64,000 nucleotides of DNA from the NCBI GenBank assembly GCA_036186865.1, contig AP025040.1:15022817-15086816 (forward strand). Reading direction: 5' to 3'. This stretch comes from Eustoma russellianum (Eukaryota; Streptophyta; Magnoliopsida; Gentianales; Gentianaceae). The notes under the pieces were generated by a model that did no database searches, had not been told where the DNA came from, and saw only the letters and a list, made by a program, of their open reading frames with translations. A program made the translations under genes and the position numbers. Shown here one piece after another: positions 33,162 to 44,315 of the stretch (the first letter of the stretch is position 1; every line of letters begins with the position of its first letter).

Positions 33162-35070
33162 CCGAAACCCACCCAAGCACCAAGAATAATCCTATGAAGC
33201 TCTTCACTAGCCAAGAAACAAGTTATTTTCTTGCCCTCTTCAACCGTGGCCAAAAAGAAACAAAGAAAGGAGTAGGGATATCTCAAGCAAGATTCAGGTA
33301 AGATTTTCCTCTCTAGCTCTTAGAAGAATTAAAGGTAGGTTTTAGTAATTATTCCATAAGCTTGTATTTCCCTAAATAAATCAAGAGCTCATTTTTTTTC
33401 CTTCCCTTCTGCAACTGTACGCCACCAACAGAAGGGAGGACCAATTCAAGCTCCAGAAGGAAGGAACTAGACTTAGTCTCAAGAACCCACCAAGAGCAAG
33501 GACCTAAAGGCAAGTATCTCCTTGTAATCTACTTTGAAATATGTTTGAACCTTGAAGATATTGCTGTTAAGAAAAACATGGATGAACCTTAGAATGATAA
33601 ATCTAGGCATTGATGGTATAAGAATTGACTGTTGGGACTAAAAGCTATGAGTATTGTTGTCTTAATAAATAAATGAAATGAGGGTATAGAAGAGGAAGTG
33701 GTTCGGTTTTGGTACATTAGGGAGATTCACAATTTATGTAATGGAACAAGAAGATAAAAAAAGGGAGTAGGAGAAATTGTCTATTATCATATGGTTACCA
33801 TTCTTGAGTTGATTGTTGAAAAGAGAAGCAAACTTAGAAGGGGAAGGGGACGTTTGGACAAGGGAGAGGGGAAGAAGACAACTTAGAAAAGAAAAGAATT
33901 AAAAAGGTGTGTGAGGAAAATAAAGCAAGAATGGTAAAAAGGAGCCCCTCCCCTCACGGCTGGGAATAGTACGGGAGTTTGATTTTCAAGCTTTTAGGAT
34001 GAGTTAGGTGATGACCAATGCATTTATTTTTAAATAAGAAAAGTTTGTTATAATATTGGGTGGTAAATGAAGAAAGTTGGTGGAATAGTGGGTGCCATAA
34101 CCCACGGTTTTGGGTCCAGGTAGTGGGGGTGTTCTTTTTCCTTCTAGCCTTGTATCCTTAGGTGTTTTGTGATGGTATGTGGGGATAATGATAAAATAAT
34201 GAATTGTTTTGGGTATATAATTTGAATATACTGATATGAAATCTCTTTTGTAGCCAAGAAGTGGAGCCAAGAGATGAAGAAGGAGCTAATCCACTACTTT
34301 ATATTTGTGACAAGAAATTGTAACTAATGGCACTTTGGACTTTTTGCAATAAATTTTACATGGTATTTTGGTGATGGTTATATTATATTCATAAGTTCAA
34401 GAATCATCTTAGGATGATATCATGGTTCATAAAAATGGAAAGGTCTTTAAGTATGACCTATGGTAAAACGAAATGTATTCTTGGTTATGTACATATACAT
34501 ATGATTCGGCCTTTAAGGGCTGGAAAAGACTACTTTATGAAAGTTCTTGTTATGGTGGATTACACTATGGGATTAATAAATTTTAAGAGAATTTAGGATC
34601 TAACTTAGGAAATTGATTCGATTAAAAACGCGGAAGAAGGGAGATATGCAAAACAGCTCAAAACAGTCCCGGAAGGACCTGTTATTACCGAAAATGGGCC
34701 TGGAAATTTGATTAAGTTGACGATGAATTAGTACCGTGAAAATAGGGTCACGTTGGTGTCGTTTCAGGAACGTTTCGGGGTTAAAATGAGGGAAAAATCA
34801 ATTGTTTTAAGGTGCTGGAATTTTTCCAGCTTATAGCGAAATTTAAGAAACCCGAGAATAGTTATAGGAAACAACATAAAGAAATTAGAGACAACGGTAT
34901 TGACGGTTACAGAGTCCATTTCCTTGCATCATTTGCATATCATGACAATCTTTTGAAAAAGATATTGCATGACTTTATTTTGAAAGTGTAGTATGGTTTT
35001 AACAGTTAAGTGTGATGTCGATTTAAAGGCTCGTATTGAATAAACTGTCATTACGATCGATTCCGGTATT

Positions 35071-35215
35071 GTTATGGTTATGGACCCGAGCGTGACATCC
35101 TTTTATAGGTTTTCGGGATAATGTACAGTTATGGTTATGGTTATGGTTATGGACCCAATCGTAACATCCTCTTGTAGGTTGCCGGGTAATATACAGTTAT
35201 GGTTATGGACGAAAT
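35071..35215 (+). repeat. GGTTAT-type minisatellite in array LTRs (LTR1 copy)
   Basis: Two and a half tandem units of the form (GTTATG)n-GACCCGAGCGTAACATCC-TAGGTTGCCGGG-TAATGTACA. The hexamer number in the second unit differs between LTRs (four in LTR1, five in LTR4; interrupted in LTR2 and LTR3). Equivalent blocks: 43258-43400, 51390-51530, 59518-59668. Confidence 0.85.
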
Positions 35216-35892
35216 CAGTCGTTTTTGACTTTTTATTCATACGGCAGAAAGGTATGCCATGGCTATATTTTAAAAGTATAGTACCGTATAGTATGATTTC
35301 AAAAAAAAGTAACGTATAGTATTGCATTATTTGAATATCCTCGCTTTTCATGTTGCATCACGTTGCATCATGTTACATTAAGCTAAGATTGTTGAGTTTT
35401 ATTCACCATAGATGTACGGTTTAAGCCAAGTAGTGCACCAGGTATGGAAATTAATGTCTAGTTTATGTTCAATGTTCTGATGTATTTCTTAGTAGATCAG
35501 AGGAAATACTTGCTGGGTGATTTTGACCACTCACCTTGTTCTATCTCTTACATTTTTCAGAGTCTCCGGAGCCCGAGATCGAATATATCGAGGATGAACC
35601 AAGACAGGAATATCCATAAGAGTGAGAGCTGTTTAGGCTTTGAATTACTATTGTTCGCATTATGGACTTTTGTGGATTTTGAGTTATGTATCGATGTATG
35701 ATGTAAACGTTGAACGTTTTCTGTTGAAGGCTTGAAATCTATCAGTTTACTATCTCTGCCATGATTTTTATTCAGCAATCCGTGACTTAGTCATGAGACC
35801 ATACTATATTGCATCGTCGCCTTGTACTTTACATAGCAAAGTACGGCGGGTGCACCGTATGCAGGACAGACCTGGGTACGGGGCGCTACAGG

Positions 35893-35904
35893 TGGTATCA
35901 GAGC
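35893..35904 (+). other. Primer binding site, array unit 1
   Basis: TGGTATCAGAGC, two bases after LTR1: initiator tRNA-Met type. Confidence 0.92.
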
Positions 35905-36137
35905 CCAGGCTCTATATCCATGGCAGAATGTAGAAAATTAAGTGTTGATCTTAGAACCGTAAGTCATGATTGTAGATTTAAGATATGATCTTAGTTGAGA
36001 GATGACCTTAGTTTAGGAAACGTAGAATGGGATTAAGAATGCCATCCTGAATAAGATATGGAAATTCCTCCGGATAGATGTATCTTATAATCGAAATCTT
36101 TCTCAGTAATCTAATCACTGGCGCTGTGGAAGTGCAG

Positions 36138-37376
36138 ATGCCTCGTCCCCGTGGGAGATCAGCCAGGTCACCGCAGGCCTTACCTGCGCCACCGGAGCAT
36201 GCCACACCCCAGCCTCGGGGTCCGATCCCTACAACATCTCGTGGACCCGCTCCGCCGCCACCACAATTCGGTCAGACTCCGCCACCTCCACCACCTCAAG
36301 GACAGTACCCACCGCCGCTGCAAGGACCACATCTACCGCCACAGGGGCAGTACTACTTCCCTCCAATGCTTGACATGACGGCGTTTCAGGCATTCTTCCA
36401 GGCCATGACTCAGATTGGCCAAGCGATGCTTCAGAATCAAACAGCACAACCCCCTCCACCTCAGCAGTAAGAACCACAGACAGGACCTCGGTTTTACTTT
36501 TGAGAAATAAAAAGAGCAAGGGTCCCCACTTTCGAAGGACATTCTGACCCTAACGCTGCAGAGAAGTGGCTGGATAAAATAGAAAACTGCTTTGAATTAA
36601 TCCAAGTACCGGAAGACATGAAGGCGCAGGTCATCAGACCTTTTCTAATTAAAAAAGCGAATCAATAGTGGAAAACCAATCTGCAGCCTCTACCCAGACC
36701 AATTTCATGGGCCATATTTTTGGAAGAGTTCTTTAAATTCTATGTCCCACCGTCAGTAACTTTGCAGAAGATGGGTGAATTTGAAGCCCTCAAGCAAGAA
36801 CCTGGAATGACAGTTGCTGATTACGCCAACCGGTTCACCGCCCTTGGAAGATATGTGCCGTCTACTATGGGGGATGAAAGATTGAAGATGCTCAAGTTTG
36901 AAAAAGGACTTAATTCCCGTATCCGTACTTGGCTTGTCAATGCAAACCCTAAGAATTTTAGAAAGCTGTTGGACGCATGCTACCGAATCTAGAGGGATAT
37001 CATCAGAAGAGACAGTGAGGTCAAAGCAAGAGACCTAGAGAATCTGGGGTTACACCAGCAGGCAGATGGAACAAGGCAGCAAAGACGACTGGAGCTCGCC
37101 CCTCAAGACAGACCAGCACCCCACAGCAACAGCCTCAACAGACCCAGCAACCTGCTATTCACCAATGTCCCACCTGCCATAAGCAACATTTGGGTGAGTG
37201 TATGCTGAAGACTGGAGGATGCTTCAACTGTGGGAAGATAGGTCACTTGGCAAAAGAATGTCCTGAGCCTAGGAAAGGAGCACCTCAGCAGCAACCAAGG
37301 AGTAAGCCTCGGCCCAATGCAAGAGTACACGTAATGACCGACACCGAGGTCGAGACCACGCCTGACGTCGTGACAG
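36138..37376 (+). pseudogene. Array unit 1 gag
   Basis: The start ATG at 36138 gives MPRPRGRSARSPQALP, a proline-rich N-terminus (many PPPP runs), then AFQAFFQAMTQIGQAML. Breaks: TAA at 36468, TGA at 36500-36502 (shared with unit 3), TAG in the NQ*W position near 36666, TAG near 36991, and a one-base deletion near 37026 shared with unit 2. The gag core (FKFYVPPSVTLQKMGEFEAL, ANRFTALGRYVPSTM) and the zinc knuckle CFNCGKIGHLAKEC (about 37219-37260) are well conserved. It ends at the intron donor CAG|GT. Confidence 0.92.
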
Positions 37377-37451
37377 GTACGCTCCATACTAGCATTTAAT
37401 TTTCCCCTGAAAGTCCATATGTGCTAGTATTTGAATCTGTAAATACTTCAG
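37377..37451 (+). other. Candidate gag/protease intron, unit 1 (75 nt, in-frame stop)
   Basis: Donor GACAG|GTACGC and acceptor ACTTCAG|GTGCG. Length 75 nt keeps the frame. Unspliced: VVTGTLHTSI then TAA. Spliced: VVTG joins AILVCHVHANVLFDSG. Equivalent sites in units 2 and 3 and in Gypsy-1. Confidence 0.72.
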
Positions 37452-40400
37452 GTGCGATATTGGTTTGTCATGTACATGCAAATGTACTGTTTGATAGTGG
37501 CGCTAGCCACTCTTTTGTGTCTAAAAGGTTTACTAAGAACATAAATAGTTGTCCTCTATGGTTAAAGACCCCATATCGGGTACAGGCAGCTGGTGATCAA
37601 GTACTGGTGTCTTACCACTTGTATAAGAACTGCACAATTGAGATGGAAGGTCAGCTAATCGAGGCCAATCTGATTCTCATACCAATGAAAGATTTTGATA
37701 TCATCATTGGCATGAACTGGCTGTCCGAGAACCATGCCTGTATTGATTATCATGGAAAGAAGGTAATCATCAAGGACCCCGCTCGTAAAGAAATATCTTA
37801 CCAAAGAAACACCAAACTGAAGAAAGATCCAAAGAACAGCTACCTGACTGCTGCTCGCGCATATCGAGCTCTAAAAAAGGGCAATACCGGATTTTTGATA
37901 TACGCTTTAAGCACGGAGCCTAATACACCAACAATTAATCAAGTTCCAGTAGTACAGGAATTCTCTGATCTTTTCCATGACGAACTACCCAGATTACCAC
38001 CAGATCGAGAAGTGGAGTTTGAGATAAACTTAATACCAGATGCTGAACCTATATCGAAGGCACCCTACCGAATGGCGCCTGCAGAAATAAAGGAGCTAAA
38101 GGAACAGCTGCAGGAGCTAATTGAGAAAAATTTCATCCGTCCCAGTGTATCTCCATGGGGTGCACCGATGCTTTTCGTAAAGAAAAAGGCTGGGAGCATG
38201 CGATTATGCATAGACTACCGAGAGCTCAATAAGATTTACGATTAAGAACAAGTACCCGTTACCAAGGATTGATGATCTATTCGATCATCTTCGAGGAGCA
38301 AGAGTGTTTAGCAAAATTGATATACGATCATGATATCATCAGTTGAAAATAAAGGCGGAAGACGTGGCAAAGACTGCCTTCAGAACTCGTTACGGACATT
38401 ACGAGTTCCTTGTAATGCCTTTCGGGTTGACTAATGCCCCGACAGCATTTATGGATCTAATAAATACAGTCTTTCGAGAGCAGTTAGACAAGTTTGTGGT
38501 AGTGTTTATCGACGATATTCTGATCTACTCCCCAGACGAAGGCATACATGCCAAGCATTTGAGGACGGTACTGAGCATATTGCGCGAAAAGAAGTTGTAT
38601 GCCAAATTCAGCAAATGTGAATTTTGGCTACATAGTGTGACTTTCTTGGGTCACGTCATGTCGGAAGATGGCATATCTGTTGACCCTAAGAAGATTGAAG
38701 AAATAACTGAATGACCTAGACCCACTAATGTAACAGAAGTCAGGAGTTTTCTCGGGCTTGCTGGCTATTATCGAAAGTTCGTCGAAGGATTTTCTCGGAT
38801 AGCGGTACCACTCACCAGGTTAACTCAGAAGAAGACAAAGTTTGAATGGACCCCTGAGTGTGAGCAAAGTTTTTTTGAATTGAAGAAGAGGTTAACCACT
38901 GCCCCTATCTTGGCGCAACCAGTTGCGGGCAAAGGGTTCATCGTATACAGCGATGCTTCGAAAAATGGTTTGGGATGCGTGTTAATGCAGAAGGATCGGG
39001 TAATCGCTTATGCCTCACGTCAGCTGAAACCGTATGAGCTGAATTACCCTGTGCATGATTTAGAGTTAGCCGCAGTTGTCTTTGCTATAAAAATTTAGAG
39101 GCATTATCTGTATGGTGAAAAGTGCGAGATTTATACGGATCATAAAAGTCTAAAGTATCTTTTCACACAAAAAGAACTAAATATGAGACAACGGCGATGG
39201 CTCGAGTTGATCAAAGATTACGATCTCACCATTCAATATCATCCTGGGAAAGCAAACAAGGTCGCGGATGCATTAAGTCGGAAGTCAAGCCACGCTCGAC
39301 AATCTCCACTTGAGCGGGAGATGGCAGAATTTGGGGTGGATGTTGTGGATTCAGTAGTAAATGTTCTGGCCACTTTGACTGTCACTCCCTCCCTGATTGA
39401 TAAAATCAAAGGAGCCCAGAAGGACAATGAGGCACTGGCAAAAATCATGACCAGAATAAGGGAGAAGCCGGAAGATGACTTCCAGATGCACGAGGATGAC
39501 AGCATATGGTTCCGAGGAAGACTTTGTGTACCATATGACAACTCTGTTAAGAGCGAAGTATTGAAAGAAGCTTATAGCTCTCGGTTATCAATCCATCCCG
39601 GTGCAAATAAAATGTATCAAGACTTAAAGAAAAACTATTGGTGGATCGGGATGAAACGCCAAATAGCATAGTATGTAGAAAGATGCCTTGTATGTCAGCG
39701 GGTCAAGGCAGAGCATCAGAGACCTGCAGGATTACTAAAGTCGCTGGAAGTCCCAGAGTGGAAGTGGGATCACGTAACCATGGATTTCGTTACTAGCCTT
39801 CTAAAAACCAGGAATGGGAATGATACCATATGGGTTATTGTTGATCGCCTCACCAAGACCGCTCATTTCCTACCCATACCTATCTGTGCATCTCTGGAGA
39901 AGCTAGCCACTATGTACATGGACGAAATAGTCAGCTTGCATGGGGTACCTCTAAGTATCGTCTGCGACCGAGATCCTCGGTTCACTTCAAGATTTTGGAC
40001 TGCCTTCCAAGAAGCTCTAGGGACAGAGATTCGGATGAGCACTGCTTTCCATCTGTAGACAGACGGACAATCAGAGCGGACCATACAAACTCTTGAAGAC
40101 ATGCTTCATACTTGCATTTTGGACTTCAAAGGAAGCTGGGATAAGTGTGTCAAGCTAATCGAGTTCTCATACAATAACAGCTACCGTCGATCAATCGGCA
40201 TGGTATCGTTCGAGGCATTGTATGGCCATAAAATGTCGATCCCCACTATACTGGGATGAGATAGGGGAAAGAACCTTGACGGGACCAGACCTAGTCGAAC
40301 AGACTCTCGAGAAAGTCAAGATCATCAAGGAAAGACTAAAAGCAGCTTAAGATCGGAGTAAAGTTTGGGCAGATACCAAAAGGTGACCGGTTGAATTTCA

Positions 40401-40820
40401 AGTAGGGGAAAAGTTTACTTAAAGGTATCTCCAACAAAAGGCGTAATGTGGTTCGGTATTAAGGGAAAATTAAGCCTAATGTATATCGGTCCCTATGAAG
40501 TATTTGAAAGGGAACGAGAAGTGGCATATCGCTTAGCACTACCTCCTTCCCTATCTCAACTGCATGATGTATTCCACGTGTCGCAACTGCGCCAGTACGT
40601 CCATGACCCAAGTCACATCTTAGATGAGCAGCCTCCAACACTTAAGGAGGACGTCTCCTATAACGAGGAACCAGTTAAGATAGTGGACCGAAAGGAGCAT
40701 GTACTAAGGAAGTGCACTATTCCATTCGTGAAAGTACAGTGGAGTCACCACAGCAAACGAGAAGCAACTTGGGAACCTGAACAGTGCATGCGTGAACATC
40801 ACCCGCACCTATTTCTATAA
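37452..40820 (+). pseudogene. Array unit 1 pol (protease, RT, RNase H, integrase, chromodomain-like tail)
   Basis: Protease VLFDSGASHSF at about 37488. RT has FIDDIL near 38506, with catalytic Asp pair kept. Breaks: an extra base near 38235 (frameshift), TGA at 38331 (SIDIRS*YHQ), TGA at 38712, TAG near 39097 in RNase H, TAG near 39669, TAG near 40056 (AFHL*TDGQ), a frameshift near 40245 and stops near 40350-40420. Integrase has IHPGANK...CLVC and MDFV/RDPRF/FEALYG. The tail 40446-40820 ends VKVQWSHHSKREATWEPEQ, like a chromodomain. In the integrase zinc finger the usual first His is Tyr (EAYSSRLSIHPG). Confidence 0.92.
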
Positions 40821-40853
40821 GGTACGTAAATTTTCGAGGACAAAACTTTTTAT

Positions 40854-40866
40854 AAGAAGGGGAGGA
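40854..40866 (+). other. Polypurine tract, array unit 1
   Basis: AAGAAGGGGAGGA directly before LTR2. Confidence 0.9.
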
Positions 40867-43800
40867 TGTTGTAACCGCACCGTTAACGTTCATAAAAAAA
40901 ATTCTCTTAGGTCTTATAATCCGTCAAGGTTATGAAGTAAACCAAATAAATTACTAAGTAACATGATTATCAAATAAATAAGTACATGGAAGTATATAGT
41001 AATAGAATAAATTAGAACACCTCATAAATACTTTGGGTTGATAAAAATAAAACAAGAAATTTTCTGCACCCCTACCCCTTAAGGGACGGCCATGCCATTT
41101 CTTTAATACCCAAAGACCTTAAGTTTGATAAGGCCCTCAACTTAAAAGCCCCAAATAGAGGCCCTAAATCTAGAAACCTCCAAACAAAATATCTTCAAGA
41201 AAATATCCCTCATCTCATGATGTCACCTAAACCTAGCCTACTTTCTCTTTTCCACTTCCCATCACTGGCGGCCAAATCCCTCCAATGGGAGAAAATAGCT
41301 TCACCAAACTCCATCTTCTCCATCCTTCCTTCCTCCCCTATAAACCGAAACCCACTCAAGCACCAATAATAATCCTACGAAGCTCTTCACTAGCCAAGGA
41401 ACAAGTTACTTTCTTCCACGCCCTCTTCAACTGTGGCCAAAGAGAAACAAAGAAAGCAGTAGGGATATCTCAAGCAAGATTCAAGGTAAGATTTCCCTCT
41501 CTAGCTCTTAGAATAATTAAAGGTACGTTTTAGTAATTATTCCATAAGCTTGTATTTCCCTAAATAAATCAAGAGCTCATTTTTTTTCCTTCCCTTCTGC
41601 AACCGTACGCCACCAACAGAAAGGAGGATCGATTCAAGCTCCAGAAGGAAGGAACTAGACCTAGTCTCAAGAACCCACCAAGAGCAAGGACCTAAAGGCA
41701 AGTATCTCCTTGTAAGCTACTTTGAAATATGTTTGAACCTTGAAGATATTACTGTTAAGAAAAACGTGGATGAACCTTAGAATGATAAATCTAGGCATTG
41801 ATGGTATAAGAATTGACTGTTGGGATTAAAAGCTATGAGTGTTGTTGTCTTGATAAATAAATGAAATGATGGCATAGAAGAGGAAGTGGGTTTGATTTTG
41901 GTACATTAGGGAGATTCACAATTTAAGTAATGGAACAAGAAGATAAAAAAAGGGAGTAGGAGAAATTGTCTATTGTCATATGGTTACCATTCTTGAGTTG
42001 ATTGTTAAAAAGAGAAGCAAACTTAGAAGGGGAAGGGGACGTTTGGACAAAGGGAGAGGGGAAGAAGACAACTTAGAAAAGAAAAGAATTAAAAAGGTGT
42101 GTGAGGAAAATAAAGCAATAATGGTAAAAAGGAGCCCTCCCCTCACGGCTGGGAATAGTAGGGGAGTTTGATTTTCAAGCTTTTAGGATGAGTTAGGTGA
42201 TGACCAATGCATTTATTTTTAAATAAGAAAAGTTTGTTATAATATTGGGTGGTAAATGAAGAAAGTTGGTGGAATAGTGGGTGCCATAACCCACGGTTTT
42301 GGGTCCAGTTAGTGGGGGGTGTTCTTTTTCCTTCTAGCCTTGTATCCTTAGGTGTTTTGTGATGGTATGTGGGGATAAGTATAAAATAATGAATTGTTTT
42401 AGGTATATAATTTGAATATACTGATATGAGATCTCTTTTGTAGCCAAGAAGTGGAGCCAAGAGATGAAGAAGGAGCTAATCCACTACTTTATATTTGTGA
42501 CAAGAAATTGTAACTAATGGGACTTTGGACTTTTTGCAATAAATTTTACATGGTATTTTGGTGATAGTTTTATTATATTCATAGGCTCAAGAATCATCTT
42601 AGGATGGTATCATGGTTCATAAAAATGGAAAGATCTTTAAGTATGACCTATGGTAAAACGAAATGTATTCTTGGTTATGTACATATAAATATGATTCGGC
42701 CTTTAAGATCTGTAAAAGACTACTTTATGGAAGTTCTTGTTATGGTGGATTACACTATGGGAATAATAGATTTTAAGAGAATTTAGGATCTAACTTAGGA
42801 AATTGATTCGATTAAAAACGCAGAAGAAGGGAGATACACAAAACAGCCCAAAACAGTCCCGGAAGGACCTGTTATTACCGAAAATGGGCATGGAAATTCG
42901 ACTAAGTTGACGATGAACTAGTACCGTGAAAATAGGGTCACGTTGGTGTCGTTTCAGGAACGTTTCGAGGTTAAAATGAGGGAAAAATCAATCGTTTTAA
43001 GGTGCTGGAATTTTTCCAGCTTATAGCAAAATTTAAGAAACCCGAGAATAGTTATAGGAAACAACATAAAGAAATTAGAGACAAAGGTATTGACGGTTAC
43101 GGAGTCCATTTCTTTGCATCATTTGCATATCATGACATTCTTTTGAAAAAGATATTTCATGGCTTTATTTCGAAAGTATAGTATGGTTTTAACACTTAAG
43201 TGTGATGTCAATTTAAAGGCTCGTATTGAATAAACTGTCATTACGATCGATTCCGGCATTGTTATGGTTATGGACCAGAGTGTAACATCCTTTTATGGGT
43301 TGCCGGGATAATGTACAGTTATGGTTATAGTTATGGTTATGGACCCGAGCGTAACATCCTCTTGTAGGTTGCCGGGTAATGTACAGTTACGGTTATGGAC
43401 GGAATCAGTCGTATTTGACTTTTTGTTCGTACGGTGGAAAGGTATGTCATGGCTATATTTTAAAAGTACAGTACCGTATAGTATGATTTCAAAAAAAAAG
43501 TAACGTATAGTATTGCATTATTTGAATATCCTCGCATTTCATGTTGCATCATGTTACATTAAGCTAAGATTGTTGAGTTTTATTCACCATAGATGTACGG
43601 TTTAAGCTGAGTAGTGCGCCAGGTATGGAAATTAATGTCTATTTTATGTTCAATGTTCTGAAGTATTTCTTAGTAGATCAGGGGAAATACTTGCTGGGTG
43701 ATTTTGATCACTCACCTTTTTCTATCTCTTACATTTTTCAGAGTCTCCGGAGCTCGAAATCGAATATATCGAGGATGAACCAAGACAGGAATATCCATAA

Positions 43801-44071
43801 GAGTGAGAGATGTTTAGGCTTTGAATTACTATTGTTCGCATTATGGACTTTTGTGGATTTTGGGTTATGCATCAATGTATGATGTAAACGTTGAACGATT
43901 TCTGTTGAAGGTTTGAAATCTATCAGTTTACTATCTCTGCGATGATTTTTATTCAGCAATCCGTGACTTAGTCATGAGACCATATTGTATTGCATCGTCG
44001 CCTTGTACTTTACATAGCAAAGTACGGCGGGTGCATCATACGCGGGACAGACCTGGGTACGGGGCGCTACA
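40867..44071 (+). repeat. Array LTR2 (3,205 bp)
   Basis: Same ends. The first 60 bases match LTR4 (TTAACGTTC, TTAGGTCTTATAATC), then the sequence becomes LTR3-like (AAGGGACGGCCATGCC), and further in it is LTR1-like (CTGCAACCGTACGCCACCAA). It serves units 1 and 2 as a shared LTR. Confidence 0.95.
41339..41344 (+). promoter_or_regulatory. TATA box of array LTR2
   Basis: TATAAA at the position equivalent to LTR1, following TCCTCCCC. Confidence 0.6.
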
Positions 44072-44073
44072 GG

Positions 44074-44085
44074 TGGTATCAGAGC
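44074..44085 (+). other. Primer binding site, array unit 2
   Basis: TGGTATCAGAGC, two bases after LTR2. Confidence 0.92.
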
Positions 44086-44315
44086 CCAGGCTCTAGATCC
44101 ATTGCAGAACATAGAAAATTAAGTGCTGATCTTAGAACCCTAAGTCATGATTGTAGATTTAAGATATGATCTTAGTTGAGAGATGACCTTAGTTTAGGAA
44201 ACGTAGAATGGGATTAAGAATGCCATCCTGAATAAGATATGGAGATTCCTCCGAATAGATGTATCTTATAATCGTCTTTCTCAGTAATCTAATCACTGGC
44301 GCTGTGGAAGTGCAG

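Larger units (their letters stand above)
32696..35890 (+). repeat. Array LTR1 (3,195 bp)
   Basis: Starts TGTTGTAACCGC, ends GGGGCGCTACA. Over most of its length it resembles LTR2, but near its start it has its own variants (GTTAGCGTTCAG; CTTAAGGGGCCGCC at 32895-32910). Contains a TATA box at 33156, a 57-68-bp tandem motif with GGTTAT repeats at 35071-35215, and possible splice signals. Confidence 0.95.

Noticed and set aside
35125..35155. GGTTAT repeats as telomere-like or interstitial telomeric DNA
   Set aside because: The unit is six bases, not the plant TTTAGGG, and it is part of a larger tandem motif internal to each LTR.
36229..36519. Minus-strand ORFs within gag (also 44406-44696, 37103-37387, 45280-45564)
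   Set aside because: They are shadows of the proline/glutamine-rich gag frame on the other strand, repeated only because the units are repeated.
37381..37451. The gag/protease TAA as a simple inactivating mutation
   Set aside because: It is shared by all three units and has a counterpart in Gypsy-1 within an insert that has GT-AG ends and 3n length, so a random stop is the less economical reading. Not disproved without RNA data.
41285..41533. 82-residue ORF in LTR2 and LTR3 (41285 and 49425) as an LTR-encoded gene
   Set aside because: Open in two of four LTRs only, no recognisable domain, and it overlaps the TATA box and proposed transcript start. Similarity is explained by LTR homology.
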